From: Streptomyces tendae
Lineage (GTDB): Bacteria > Actinomycetota > Actinomycetes > Streptomycetales > Streptomycetaceae
DNA: 64,000 bases
Direction of reading: 5' to 3'
Assembly: GCF_008632955.1 (NCBI RefSeq)
Contig: NZ_CP043959.1
Coordinates: forward strand, 5,518,001 to 5,582,000
Shown here: positions 34,852-43,377 of the stretch, piece by piece
Position numbering within the stretch: the stretch's first letter is position 1
Layout: each line of letters opens with the position of its first letter
Notes under the pieces: model-generated
Database searches by the model: none
Told to the model about the DNA's origin: nothing
Seen by the model: only the letters and a program-made list of their open reading frames with translations
Made by a program: the position numbers and the translations under genes

Positions 34852-36012
34852 ATGGAACTGAACAGACGCACGGTCATCGCGGGAGCCGCCGCGGCAGGCG
34901 TGGCCGCCACCACCGCCCTGGGCGGCGGCACGGCGTACGCCTCGTCCGGGGGACGGGCCAAGCCGGTCCGGGAACCGTTCGGCAGGCTCGCCGACGGCAC
35001 CCGGGTGGACCGCTGGACGCTGGAGAACGGCGGAACCCGGCTGAAGGTCCTCTCCTACGGCGGCATCGTCCAGTCGCTGGAGATCCCCGACCGGCGCGGC
35101 CGGCGCGCCAACGTCTCCCTCGGCTTCGCCGCCCTGGAGGACTACGTCGCCTCCAGCCCGTACTTCGGCGCGCTGATCGGCCGCTACGGCAACCGCATCG
35201 GCAAGGGCACCTTCACGCTCGACGGCAAGCGGTACCAGCTCTCCGTCAACGACGGCGAGAACAGCCTGCACGGCGGGGCGCAGGGCTTCGACAAGCGGGT
35301 GTGGGACGTCGAGCCGTTCACCCGGGGCTCCGACGTCGGCCTGTACCTGTACTACACCTCCGTCGACGGCGAGATGGGCTACCCGGGCACCCTGCGCACC
35401 AAGGTGACGTACACCCTCACCCGGGACGGCGACTGGCGTGTCGACTACGAGGCGGTCACCGACCGGCCCACGGTCGTCAACCTCACCAGCCACGTGTACT
35501 GGAACCTGGCCGGCGAGGGCAGCGGCAGCGTCCTGGACCACGAGCTGTCCGTGGCCGCCGCCCGCTACACGCCGATCGACGCGGGGCTGATCCCCACCGG
35601 CGAGCTGGCGAAGGTCGCGGGCACCCCGTTCGACTTCCGGCGGGCCAAGCCGGTCGGACGGGACATCCGCACCGCCCACCAGCAGCTGCTGTACGGGCAG
35701 GGTTTCGACCACAACTGGGTGCTGGACAAGGGCATCACCACCCGGCCGGAGCACGTGGCGACCCTGCGTGACCCGTCCTCCGGCCGCACCCTGCGCATCG
35801 CGACGAACGAACCGGGCCTGCAGTTCTACTCCGGCAACTTCCTCGACGGCACCCTGGTCGGCAGCGGCGGCCGGGTGTACCGGCAGGGCGACGGGCTGTG
35901 CCTGGAGACCCAGCACTTCCCGGACTCGCCCAACCGTCCCTCGTTCCCCTCGACCGTGCTGCGGCCGGGCCGGACGTACCGGACGACGACGGTGCACTCC
36001 TTCGGGGTCTGA
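34852..36012 (+). CDS. Tat-exported aldose 1-epimerase
   Basis: A 386-residue mutarotase with a twin-arginine signal (NRRTVIAG at 4-11, hydrophobic core to about 30, TAYASSGG end). The mature part has GRYGNRIGKGTF, LHGGAQGFDKRVWDV, the catalytic His in VNLTSHVYWNLAGEG and Glu in LETQHFPDSPN. Export suggests it acts on sugars before import by the ChvE-type transporter. GGGAG precedes ATG 34852. It is a paralogue of the cytosolic enzyme at 17348-18319. Confidence 0.93.
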   Translation: MELNRRTVIAGAAAAGVAATTALGGGTAYASSGGRAKPVREPFGRLADGTRVDRWTLENGGTRLKVLSYGGIVQSLEIPDRRGRRANVSLGFAALEDYVASSPYFGALIGRYGNRIGKGTFTLDGKRYQLSVNDGENSLHGGAQGFDKRVWDVEPFTRGSDVGLYLYYTSVDGEMGYPGTLRTKVTYTLTRDGDWRVDYEAVTDRPTVVNLTSHVYWNLAGEGSGSVLDHELSVAAARYTPIDAGLIPTGELAKVAGTPFDFRRAKPVGRDIRTAHQQLLYGQGFDHNWVLDKGITTRPEHVATLRDPSSGRTLRIATNEPGLQFYSGNFLDGTLVGSGGRVYRQGDGLCLETQHFPDSPNRPSFPSTVLRPGRTYRTTTVHSFGV

Positions 36013-36130
36013 GGGGTCCGAGGGGTCTGAGCAGGTCCTGGCCCCTCTCCGGGAGGTGTGAGCGCGTTCACAGGGCGTCCTCACATTTTCCTCACACGTG
36101 CTGAACGGCCCCTCGGTCCGTTCCGTATGT

Positions 36131-36166
36131 CTGGGTGGCCCGTGCTCCCCCGCGCGGGCCACCCAG
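36131..36166 (+). terminator. Strong hairpin after the Tat epimerase
   Basis: CTGGGTGGCCCG (36131-36142) pairs perfectly over 12 bases with CGGGCCACCCAG (36155-36166), loop 12 bases. It ends 51 bases before the aminotransferase start and closes the sugar region. Confidence 0.75.
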
Positions 36167-36217
36167 GCATGACGGGCCCGTCACGTCCCCGGCGGGCCGC
36201 CGCACACGGAGGTTCCC

Positions 36218-37996
36218 TTGGCCGACAACGTCACCTCGTTGTTCCGCAGCACCGCGGCGCACAGCCCGTCGATGGCGGCGCTGACGAGGGAGAGCGACGG
36301 GGCCGGCCCGGTGGACTTCTGCATTCCCTGCAACCCGTACTTCCCGACCCCCGCCATGTTCGAGGAGCTGGCGGCCCGGCTGCGCGACATCATCACGTAC
36401 TACCCGAGCAGCGCCGACACCATCACCGCCGAGCTGTGCAGCCTGCTCCGGCTTCCCCCGCAGTGCGTGGCGATGGGCAACGGCTCGACGGAACTCATCA
36501 CCTGGATCGACCACCTGCTGGTGCGCGAGTCGCTCGCCGTGCCGGTGCCGACCTTCGGCCGCTGGACCGACCAGCCCATGGAGACCGGCAAGCGGGTCGA
36601 CATGTTCCCGCTCCAGGAGTCCAGCGGCTTCGCCCTGGACCTCGCGCAGTACGCCGAGTTCATCCGCGCGCGCGGCACCCGGGTCGCGGTCGTCTGCAAC
36701 CCGAACAACCCCGACGGCGGCTTCCTCCACAAGCACGCGGTCGTGCAGTTCATGGACGCCATGGCCGACCTGGACCTGGTGGTGATCGACGAGTCGTTCC
36801 TGGAGTTCGCCGACGCGGAGAACGAGCCGAGCGTGGTGCATGAGGCGATGCTCCGCCCCAATGTCATCGTGCTGCGCAGCCTCGGCAAGAACTTCGGCCT
36901 GCACGGCATCCGCTTCGGCTACCTGGTGGCCAACCCGGCGCTGGCCGGGCGGGTGCGCTCCATGCTGCCCAAGTGGAACCTCAACTCCTTCGCCGAGTAC
37001 GTGGTGTTCATGCTGAAGGAGCACGGCGCCGAGTACGCGCAGAGCCTGCACCAGGTCCGCCGCGACCGGATGGACATGTCCGGCCAGCTCTCCTCGCTGC
37101 CCGGCCTGACGGTCTATCCCTCCCAGGGCAACTTCCTCTTCGTGCGCCTGCCGGTCGGTGCCGAGGGCACCGTGGTCCGCGACCGGCTGCTCACCGAGCA
37201 CCGGATCCTGGTGCGCGAGTGCGGCAACAAGATCGGCTCGTCCAGCCGCTTCCTGCGTCTCGTGGTGCGTCCCCAGGTGGACGTGCGTCGCCTGGTGTCC
37301 GGCCTGGAACAGGTGCTCTACGGGACGTCCAGGAGGGGAGCCGCCGTGCCCGAGCAGGCCACAGGGACCGGCTACAGCTCGGGCACGGCGGCGGTGGACC
37401 GCCTGGTGAGCGAGACCAACGGGGCCGGGACGCGCGGCCTCGCCCAGGCCGCCGGTGCCGGCATGCCGCTCCCCGCCGCCGCGTCCGCCCCGGCGGTGGG
37501 CGCGGGCGGCGGGATGCCGGTGCCGGCCGCGGCCGGGCTGCCCCAGCCGGAGGCCCGGCCGGTCGTTAGGGAAGCGCCCCGGCCGCAGCCCGTACCGCAA
37601 CCGGCGCCGCAGCCCGTGCCCCAATCCGTGCCGCAGCCCGTGCCGCAGCAGCTTCCGCCGCCGGTGCCGTTCCCGGAGCCGGCCGGGCAGCCCGCGCCCG
37701 CCGCCCCGCCCCTGGCACCCGCCGCGGCCGCCTTCCCCACGCCCGCGCCCCTGTCCGCCCCGATGCCCGCGGTCGCCTCCCCCACGCCCACGCCCGCGCC
37801 CGTCCCGATGCAGGCGCCGGCTCCGATGCAGGCGCCGCTGCCGCCCAGCGGGCCCACGCCGCCCGGGGTGCCCGCCCGCGGCGGTCTGACGGCCGCACAG
37901 GTCCGCGGGACCGACGGGCTGTCCATGGCCCCGGCCACGGGCTGGCCGGGGGCCCAGAGCTGGCCGGAGGCGGCGGGTATGGGGCAGGCGGGCTGA
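36218..37996 (+). CDS. Class I/II aminotransferase (HisC/CobD-like) with long Pro/Ala-rich tail
   Basis: A 592-residue protein. Residues 1-375 form a PLP fold-type I aminotransferase of the histidinol-phosphate aminotransferase group: GNGSTELI (88-95), NPNNPDGG (161-168), DESFLEF (191-197) and the PLP lysine K224 in SLGKNFGLHGIRFGYL. The last about 215 residues are low-complexity Pro/Ala/Gln (many PQPVPQ and PAPVPMQAPAP repeats), which is unusual for the family. The start is TTG 36218, chosen because GGAGG lies five bases before it and no ATG/GTG fits. It is isolated between terminators; substrate unknown. Confidence 0.82.
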   Translation: MADNVTSLFRSTAAHSPSMAALTRESDGAGPVDFCIPCNPYFPTPAMFEELAARLRDIITYYPSSADTITAELCSLLRLPPQCVAMGNGSTELITWIDHLLVRESLAVPVPTFGRWTDQPMETGKRVDMFPLQESSGFALDLAQYAEFIRARGTRVAVVCNPNNPDGGFLHKHAVVQFMDAMADLDLVVIDESFLEFADAENEPSVVHEAMLRPNVIVLRSLGKNFGLHGIRFGYLVANPALAGRVRSMLPKWNLNSFAEYVVFMLKEHGAEYAQSLHQVRRDRMDMSGQLSSLPGLTVYPSQGNFLFVRLPVGAEGTVVRDRLLTEHRILVRECGNKIGSSSRFLRLVVRPQVDVRRLVSGLEQVLYGTSRRGAAVPEQATGTGYSSGTAAVDRLVSETNGAGTRGLAQAAGAGMPLPAAASAPAVGAGGGMPVPAAAGLPQPEARPVVREAPRPQPVPQPAPQPVPQSVPQPVPQQLPPPVPFPEPAGQPAPAAPPLAPAAAAFPTPAPLSAPMPAVASPTPTPAPVPMQAPAPMQAPLPPSGPTPPGVPARGGLTAAQVRGTDGLSMAPATGWPGAQSWPEAAGMGQAG

Positions 37997-38029
37997 GTCA
38001 CCGGCCCGCCGGCCTCCGCCCGCGGTTCG

Positions 38030-39277
38030 TCACCGCCCGGACGAGGTTGCCGTCGGGGTCGGGCAGGGCGCGTCGGGATCCTGGGGAGCGGGGCTGGGGT
38101 CGGGTGGGGCAGACTCCGGGGAGCAGGGGTCCGGGGTGGTCGGGTCCGGCGAGGGTCCGGGGGTCCCGGTGGGGGACTCGCCGGGAGGATCCGTGGGCTC
38201 CTGACTCGTCGGGGGCTCCGTCGGAGTGTCCGAGGGCGAGGTGCTGGGACCCGGAGTCGGCGACGTGGGCACCGAAGGGTCCGGAGAGGCGGGCGAGGAC
38301 GGGGACGGGCGCGGGGACGGTCCCGTACCGCCCGGAGGGCTGGGCTGCGGCCCTATGACGACGCCCCCGCCGCCGCTTCCGCCGTCGACCGGTTTCGTCG
38401 CCGGGGTGCCTCCGCCCGCGCCGGGGCTGCGGGGCACGACGCCCTTGCCGTCGGGCACTGCGTGGACCCCGTGGCGGTAGAACGCCAGCCAGTACCTGAC
38501 CAGGCTCAGGTAGGAACGGGAGTGGTTGTAGCTCAGGACCGCCCGGTCCAGGTCCGCGGGGCGGCCCAGGTCCCGGTCGCCCGCGCACAGGTAGTGGCCG
38601 GCCGCCAGCGCCGCGTCGAAGATGTTGTTCGGGTCGGCGCGGCCGTCACCGTTGCCGTCCGTGCCCCAGCGGGCCCAGGTGGACGGCAGGAACTGCATCG
38701 GGCCCACGGCCCGGTCGTAGACCGTGTCGCCGTCGTGGGCGCCCCCGTCCGTGTCCCGGATCAGCGCGAAACCGCGTCCGTCGAGGGCCGGCCCGGTGAT
38801 CCGGCCGAGGGTCGTGCCGTTCTCGTCGACCGCGCCGCCGCGCGCCTGGCCGGACTCGACCTTGCCGATGGCGGCCAGCAGTTCCCAGGGCAGCCGGCAG
38901 CCGGGGTCCGTCCTGGCGACCGAGGTCTCGGCGGCACGGTAGGCGCGCAGCACGGTGGCCGGGATGCCCGACTGGGCGCGGACCTCCCGCCCGAGCACGG
39001 GCGAGGCGGTGGTGGTGGCCTTCGCGGTGCGCAGCGGCGGCAGTTCGGTGTGGTACGAACCGTCACCCGGCGGAGCGAGTACGGCGTACGGGTCGCCCAC
39101 GGCCGGCGGCGCTCCGCCGTCGCCCGCCGGTTCGGCCCGGGCCTTCGCGGCGTCCCGGACGAGACCGGGCGCCTGGGAGGCGGTCAGGGCCGTCATGGCG
39201 GCGACGGCGAGCACGGTCGTGCGCAGTCCCCTGCGCGCCCGGCCGGAGTACCGGCGTCGGGATCGGCGTACGGACAT
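38030..39277 (-). CDS. Secreted lytic transglycosylase with Pro/Ser/Thr-rich tail
   Basis: A 415-residue exported murein hydrolase. A basic N-terminus and hydrophobic core (about 19-33) form the signal. Residues 100-275 are an MltB/SLT-like domain: catalytic E141 in LLAAIGKVESGQ, AVGPMQFLPSTW (190-201), DPNNIFDAALAAGHYLCA and VLSYNHSRSYL. The last 140 residues are Pro/Ser/Thr/Gly-rich, probably a wall-spanning region. ATG 39277 (MSVRRSRRRY). It cleaves peptidoglycan glycan strands. It lies downstream of the mce operon, with a 245-base gap that suggests its own promoter. Confidence 0.88.
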   Translation of the reverse strand: MSVRRSRRRYSGRARRGLRTTVLAVAAMTALTASQAPGLVRDAAKARAEPAGDGGAPPAVGDPYAVLAPPGDGSYHTELPPLRTAKATTTASPVLGREVRAQSGIPATVLRAYRAAETSVARTDPGCRLPWELLAAIGKVESGQARGGAVDENGTTLGRITGPALDGRGFALIRDTDGGAHDGDTVYDRAVGPMQFLPSTWARWGTDGNGDGRADPNNIFDAALAAGHYLCAGDRDLGRPADLDRAVLSYNHSRSYLSLVRYWLAFYRHGVHAVPDGKGVVPRSPGAGGGTPATKPVDGGSGGGGVVIGPQPSPPGGTGPSPRPSPSSPASPDPSVPTSPTPGPSTSPSDTPTEPPTSQEPTDPPGESPTGTPGPSPDPTTPDPCSPESAPPDPSPAPQDPDAPCPTPTATSSGR

Positions 39278-39522
39278 GGGCGTCACTCCTGTCGGATCCG
39301 TCCGAGGTGCGTGCTCCCCGCGGGCGCGGGGCGCCGGCGGGTACGGGGTCCCTGTGGATGCGGACCGTTCGGTGGCCCGGGGCCCGACCGGCCCTGGGTG
39401 GTTCCGGTGGCGCGGGTGTCTGGCGGGTGCGGGTGGCGGCGGTGCCGCGGGGGCGCCCGGTGCGGGGCCGTGGGTGGGGGCGGGGCACGGTGAGGACCGG
39501 GAGGGTGCCGCCGGTGGCGGTC

Positions 39523-40287
39523 CTAGCCACGGCCGAAGGTGTCGAGGGCGGAGACGAGCCACCGTCCGTCGCGGTGCACGACGTCCACGGCGAGCATGGC
39601 CGCCGCGTACACGCCCTCGTCACGCCCGGCGTCCTGCCCCGCGCCCGCCTTGGCGCCGGCGGTGGCGACGCTGCTCTGGTCGGCGTAGACGAGGACCCGG
39701 GCCCGGTCGCCGTCGATCCGCTCGACCGCGGTTTCGGTGACCGTCGTCGTGATCACGGCCTTCTGCGCGTCGGCCCGCTTCCGGACGTCGGCGAGCAGGT
39801 CCCGGTGCTGGGTGACGGCCTTCCCCGTCAGAAGGTCCTTCGCGGCCTTGTCGAACGCGCCGGGGTCGGCGTGGTCGTAGGAGAACAGCCGGTCGACGGC
39901 CTCGGCCACCTGCCCCTTGATCTCGCTGGTGCGGGCGAGGTCGGTCAGTGCGGTGTTGCTCCGCGCGGGCTCGGCACGCAGCGACGTCGCCTCCGCGTGG
40001 GCCCAGCCCGCGAAGGCGCCGAGGAGCAGCGTCAGCGCGCAGAGCGCCACCAGGCCGAGAGACCGGCGCGGCCGGGACCGGACCGTCCCGCTCCTTTCGT
40101 CCGTGGCCGGTCCGGGCGCGCGCGGGGAGGGCGGCGCCTTCACGGCGGTGCGGACAAGCCCGCGGCGCGTGCCGGTGCGGTCCTCCGCGGCCTCGGGGCG
40201 GGGGACGGCCGTCGCGGTCGCGGCGGGGCGGGCGTCGCGGGCCTGACGGCGCCGCTGACGGTTGATGTGATGACGGGTCGTCGACAT
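39523..40287 (-). CDS. Mce-associated membrane protein (Mas-type), fourth copy
   Basis: A 254-residue protein with a basic/Pro N-terminus (1-75), one membrane helix (about 76-96) and an extracytoplasmic NTF2-like domain (DLARTSEIKGQVAEAVDRLFSYDHADPGAFDKAAKDLLTG, ending DGRWLVSALDTFGRG). This layout is typical of Mce-associated (Mas) proteins encoded after mceF in actinobacteria, which stabilise the Mce lipid transporter. ATG 40287. It follows the third Mas-like gene after 48 bases and is the end of the mce operon. Confidence 0.78.
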   Translation of the reverse strand: MSTTRHHINRQRRRQARDARPAATATAVPRPEAAEDRTGTRRGLVRTAVKAPPSPRAPGPATDERSGTVRSRPRRSLGLVALCALTLLLGAFAGWAHAEATSLRAEPARSNTALTDLARTSEIKGQVAEAVDRLFSYDHADPGAFDKAAKDLLTGKAVTQHRDLLADVRKRADAQKAVITTTVTETAVERIDGDRARVLVYADQSSVATAGAKAGAGQDAGRDEGVYAAAMLAVDVVHRDGRWLVSALDTFGRG

Positions 40288-40335
40288 GGTGGGTTGTCCT
40301 CCTCGCTGCGGCCGGCGGGTGCGGTACGGAACCGG

Positions 40336-40884
40336 TCAGCCGGCCGGTGTGCCGCCCACGGGTGCCTGGCCGAGGGCGCTCAGCTTCCACCGGCCGTCGG
40401 TGCGGGTGAGTTCGCCGAGCATGCGGCTGTCCTTGTCGGTCCGGGTCCCGTCGGACGCCTCGACGGTGACGCGCAGGGCGACCAGCACCCGGGCACGGCC
40501 GGCGCGGTCGTCGAGTTCGGTGACGGCGCCGGACAGCACCCGGGCCGTGCTGACCGTCCTCGCCTCCCTCACCTGGTCGGCGAAGCCGGTCCGGCCCTTG
40601 CTGAGTTGCTCGTGCAGTTCCCCGGTCGTCGACGCCTCCCAGAGGTCGAGTCCCTGGTTCACGTCCCGGTGGTCGAGCGTGTTGAGGTTCTGCACGGCCT
40701 GCTCCCCCGCGGCGAGCGCCTCGTCCCGCTGCACGGCGTAGGCGGCCCGGTCGTCGTGGGCCGCCCGGTACCAGTCCTGGCCCGCCCACGCGGCGAAACC
40801 GCCGGCGACGAGGGCGAGGGCGAGCGCGGCGGCGTGCAGCGTGCGGAAGCGGCTCGCGGCGAGGCGGCGGACCGGTCGTTCCAT
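40336..40884 (-). CDS. Mce-associated membrane protein, third copy
   Basis: A 182-residue protein: membrane helix near residues 17-35, then an extracytoplasmic domain ending GELTRTDGRWKLSALGQAP, the Mas-family C-terminal pattern (D-G-R-W-K/L-S-A/V-L). ATG 40884 is chosen because GGAG lies about seven bases upstream; ATG 40908 (eight codons longer) overlaps the preceding gene but has no ribosome site. It is encoded within the chain of mce genes. Confidence 0.75.
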   Translation of the reverse strand: MERPVRRLAASRFRTLHAAALALALVAGGFAAWAGQDWYRAAHDDRAAYAVQRDEALAAGEQAVQNLNTLDHRDVNQGLDLWEASTTGELHEQLSKGRTGFADQVREARTVSTARVLSGAVTELDDRAGRARVLVALRVTVEASDGTRTDKDSRMLGELTRTDGRWKLSALGQAPVGGTPAG

Positions 40885-40910
40885 GGGGTGCTCCAGTCTC
40901 CCGCGCATGG

Positions 40911-41594
40911 TCAGCGGGCCTTGATGTCGACGATCCGCCACCGGTCGTCCTCGAGCCGTGCCGTGACCGTGAGCTGGGCCGCCGCGGTGGTGGCCGCGTC
41001 CTCGCCCCGGCGGGAGGTCTGGTCGAGGAAGACCAGCAGGCGGGCCCGGTCGCCGTCGAGTTCCACCACGCCGGTGCGGACGGCGCGGGTGCTCAGGGTG
41101 ACGCGTTGCGCGGTGAGGTCCTGGCGGACGCGGTCGAAGAGGGTCGCGTACTGGCGGGCGGCCCGCCCGTCGAGGGCGGTGCGCGCGGATCGCTCGGCGG
41201 CGGCGGTCCCGTCGGGCGTGTAGGAGAAGACCCGGGCGAGGGCGTTGCCGACGTCCCCGGCGACCCGGGTGGTGGCCTCGGTGTCGGTGAGCGCCCGGTT
41301 ACGGGCGGACTCGGCCGACCTCAGTTGATGGGCCGCGTGGAGGAAGCCGCAGCCGCCGAGGACCAGGGTCGCCGCGACCCCCGCCGCGACGGCCCGCCGC
41401 AGCCGCGGGCCCCGCGAACGGCCGCCGCGGGAGGCGGAGTTCTCCGGGCGGTCGTCGAGGCCGTCACCGGACCCGTCCTCGGCGGAGGCGTCCCCCGGCA
41501 CGTCGTGGTCGGCCGTGAGGTCCTCCCCGTCGGGGTTCCGTCCCGTACCGCGCTCGCGCGCGCCGGCCCGGCGGGGCAGCCACGTCCGTGTCAT
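40911..41594 (-). CDS. Mce-associated membrane protein, second copy
   Basis: A 227-residue protein with an acidic cytoplasmic stretch (28-55), a basic patch, a membrane helix (about 70-88, AVAAGVAATLVLGGCGFLHA) and an outer NTF2-like domain (NALARVFSYTPDG, ending EDDRWRIVDIKAR). ATG 41594 overlaps the upstream stop by four bases, showing translational coupling in the mce operon. Confidence 0.78.
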   Translation of the reverse strand: MTRTWLPRRAGARERGTGRNPDGEDLTADHDVPGDASAEDGSGDGLDDRPENSASRGGRSRGPRLRRAVAAGVAATLVLGGCGFLHAAHQLRSAESARNRALTDTEATTRVAGDVGNALARVFSYTPDGTAAAERSARTALDGRAARQYATLFDRVRQDLTAQRVTLSTRAVRTGVVELDGDRARLLVFLDQTSRRGEDAATTAAAQLTVTARLEDDRWRIVDIKAR

Positions 41595-42106
41595 CGGTCG
41601 CTTCCCTCCCTCTCCCCCTGGACCGGGACGGCGCTCAGCGCCTTCACCTTCCACACGTCCTCGCCCGTGCGGGCCAGGACCGCCTCCAGGCGCTTGCGGT
41701 CGACGGCCGGCTTCCTCGTCCCGGCCGGCGTGGTCTCGACGCGGACGGTGGCGATGAGCTTGGCCGTGCCGGAACGGGTGTCCAGCGCCGTGACGGCGGC
41801 CTCGGTGACCGTGCCGCGCGCCGACGCGCCCGCGCGGGCCCCGGTGCCGCCGAGCTCCTCGCGCAGCGGACCGGTGGACACGTCACGCCAGTCCCGGACG
41901 CTCCGCTCCGCACGCTGCCGTGTGGAGGCGTCGATCGTGGTGAGCACGGCGAGGGCCCGGCGCCCGTCGGTGAGCGCCTCGTCCCGTTCCCTGCCGTACG
42001 CGAGACCGTCGTCCGTGCGTGCCTGGGCGTAGGTCCACGCGCCGGTGACGCAGAAGCCGGCCGCCAGCGCGAGCCCCACTCCGGCGAGAATCCGGGCTCT
42101 CCTCAT
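41591..42106 (-). CDS. Mce-associated membrane protein, first copy
   Basis: A 171-residue protein: short basic start, membrane helix about 5-25 (ILAGVGLALAAGFCVTGAWTYA), and an outer domain with DGLAYGRERDEALTDGRRALAVLTTID and the ending TGEDVWKVKALSAVPVQGE, as in Mas proteins. ATG 42106 overlaps the mceF stop by four bases. Confidence 0.78.
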   Translation of the reverse strand: MRRARILAGVGLALAAGFCVTGAWTYAQARTDDGLAYGRERDEALTDGRRALAVLTTIDASTRQRAERSVRDWRDVSTGPLREELGGTGARAGASARGTVTEAAVTALDTRSGTAKLIATVRVETTPAGTRKPAVDRKRLEAVLARTGEDVWKVKALSAVPVQGEREGSDR

Positions 42107-43377
42107 CGGGTGCCTCCGGTGGCCGGAAGGAGAACGCCCGTCAGGTCGCGCGGTGCCTCGCCGCCCTGCCCGGGCAGGGCGAGCGCGCCGGGAGGCGCCG
42201 CGGTGCCGCTGCGGGCCGCGCCGCTGCCGGAGGGCAGGGAGCCGGGGCGGGCCGGTTCGGGCACCGCGCCGCCCTTCGGGGCGTTGGCCGCGCCGCGCAC
42301 GTTCTTGCCCGTCGACGGCGCCGATGCGCAGGCCGCACCGGTGTTCAGGGGCGGGGCGGTGCCGAGGTCCAGGCCGTTGCGGTAGCGCGTGGCGCCGTAT
42401 CCGGCCGTGCAGGGCAGGGGGTCGAAGAAGGTGACGGCCATGCCGAGGTTCAGCTTCCCTCCGTCGACGGCGGTGGAGCCGGCGGAGACGACCGCCGGGT
42501 ACGTCACGAGCAGTTCCTCGATGCCCCGCTGCCGGGTGACGGCGACCTCGGCGGTGGTGAGGAGGTTGGCGAGCACGACGCCGAGGCTCGGGTCGAGGTC
42601 CCGCAGCACGCCGCTGACCTGGGTGGCGGCCTCGGGGGTGACGGCGAGGAGGCGGCGCAGGTCGGCGTCGGACCCCTTGAGGGCCCGGGCCAGTTCCTCC
42701 GCCCCGGTGGCGAAGCCGCGGATCGCCTCGCCCTCCTGGGCCTGGGTACGCAGGACGGTCTCGCCGTCGTGGATGAGCAGGGTGGTGGACGGCAGGGCCC
42801 GGTCGGCGGCCCGGACGAAGTCGCTGCCGCTGTCGAGCAGCACCTGGAGGTCGTCGCCGTGCCCTTCGAAGGCCTTGCCCAACTCGTCGACGACCGTGCG
42901 CAGATCGTCCTGCGGAACCGACCGCACCAGGTCGTCCACGCTGGCGAGGACGTCGGTGACGGGGGCGGGCACCTGGGTGTCGGCCTGCTCGATGCGGGTG
43001 CCGTCCGTGAGGTAGGGGGAGCCGTCGCTCTCCGGCCGCAGGTCGACGTACTGCTCGCCGACGGCGGAGAGCCCGGCGACCACGGCCTTGGTGTCGGCGG
43101 GGATGCGGGGGGCGGACTTCTTGATCCGCAGCTCGGCGACGACGCCGTCGTCGGTCAGCCCGATCGGCCCGACACGGCCCACCGAGACCCCTCGGTAGGT
43201 GACGTCCGCGTGGGTGAACAGGCCGCCGGTGCGCGGCAGTCGCACGTCGACCGTGTAGTGGTCGGCGACGCCGACGTGCCGGCCGAGGTCGGCGTAGCGG
43301 ATGCCGAGGTAGGAGAGGGCGAGGACGGCGACCAGGAGGAAGGCGAGGTTCTTCAGCCGTACGGCGAGGGTGATCAC
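42103..43377 (-). CDS. mceF: MCE-family lipid-transport protein, MceF position
   Basis: A 424-residue MlaD/MCE protein: N-terminal membrane helix (about 8-26), MCE domain (about 40-120, GGLFTHADVTYRGVSVGRVGPI, YVDLRP), then the long helical tail that builds the hydrophobic channel. The C-terminus is Pro/Gly/Ala-rich. GTG 43377 overlaps mceE. Six different MCE proteins form a hetero-hexameric shuttle for lipids across the envelope. Confidence 0.88.
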   Translation of the reverse strand: MITLAVRLKNLAFLLVAVLALSYLGIRYADLGRHVGVADHYTVDVRLPRTGGLFTHADVTYRGVSVGRVGPIGLTDDGVVAELRIKKSAPRIPADTKAVVAGLSAVGEQYVDLRPESDGSPYLTDGTRIEQADTQVPAPVTDVLASVDDLVRSVPQDDLRTVVDELGKAFEGHGDDLQVLLDSGSDFVRAADRALPSTTLLIHDGETVLRTQAQEGEAIRGFATGAEELARALKGSDADLRRLLAVTPEAATQVSGVLRDLDPSLGVVLANLLTTAEVAVTRQRGIEELLVTYPAVVSAGSTAVDGGKLNLGMAVTFFDPLPCTAGYGATRYRNGLDLGTAPPLNTGAACASAPSTGKNVRGAANAPKGGAVPEPARPGSLPSGSGAARSGTAAPPGALALPGQGGEAPRDLTGVLLPATGGTR

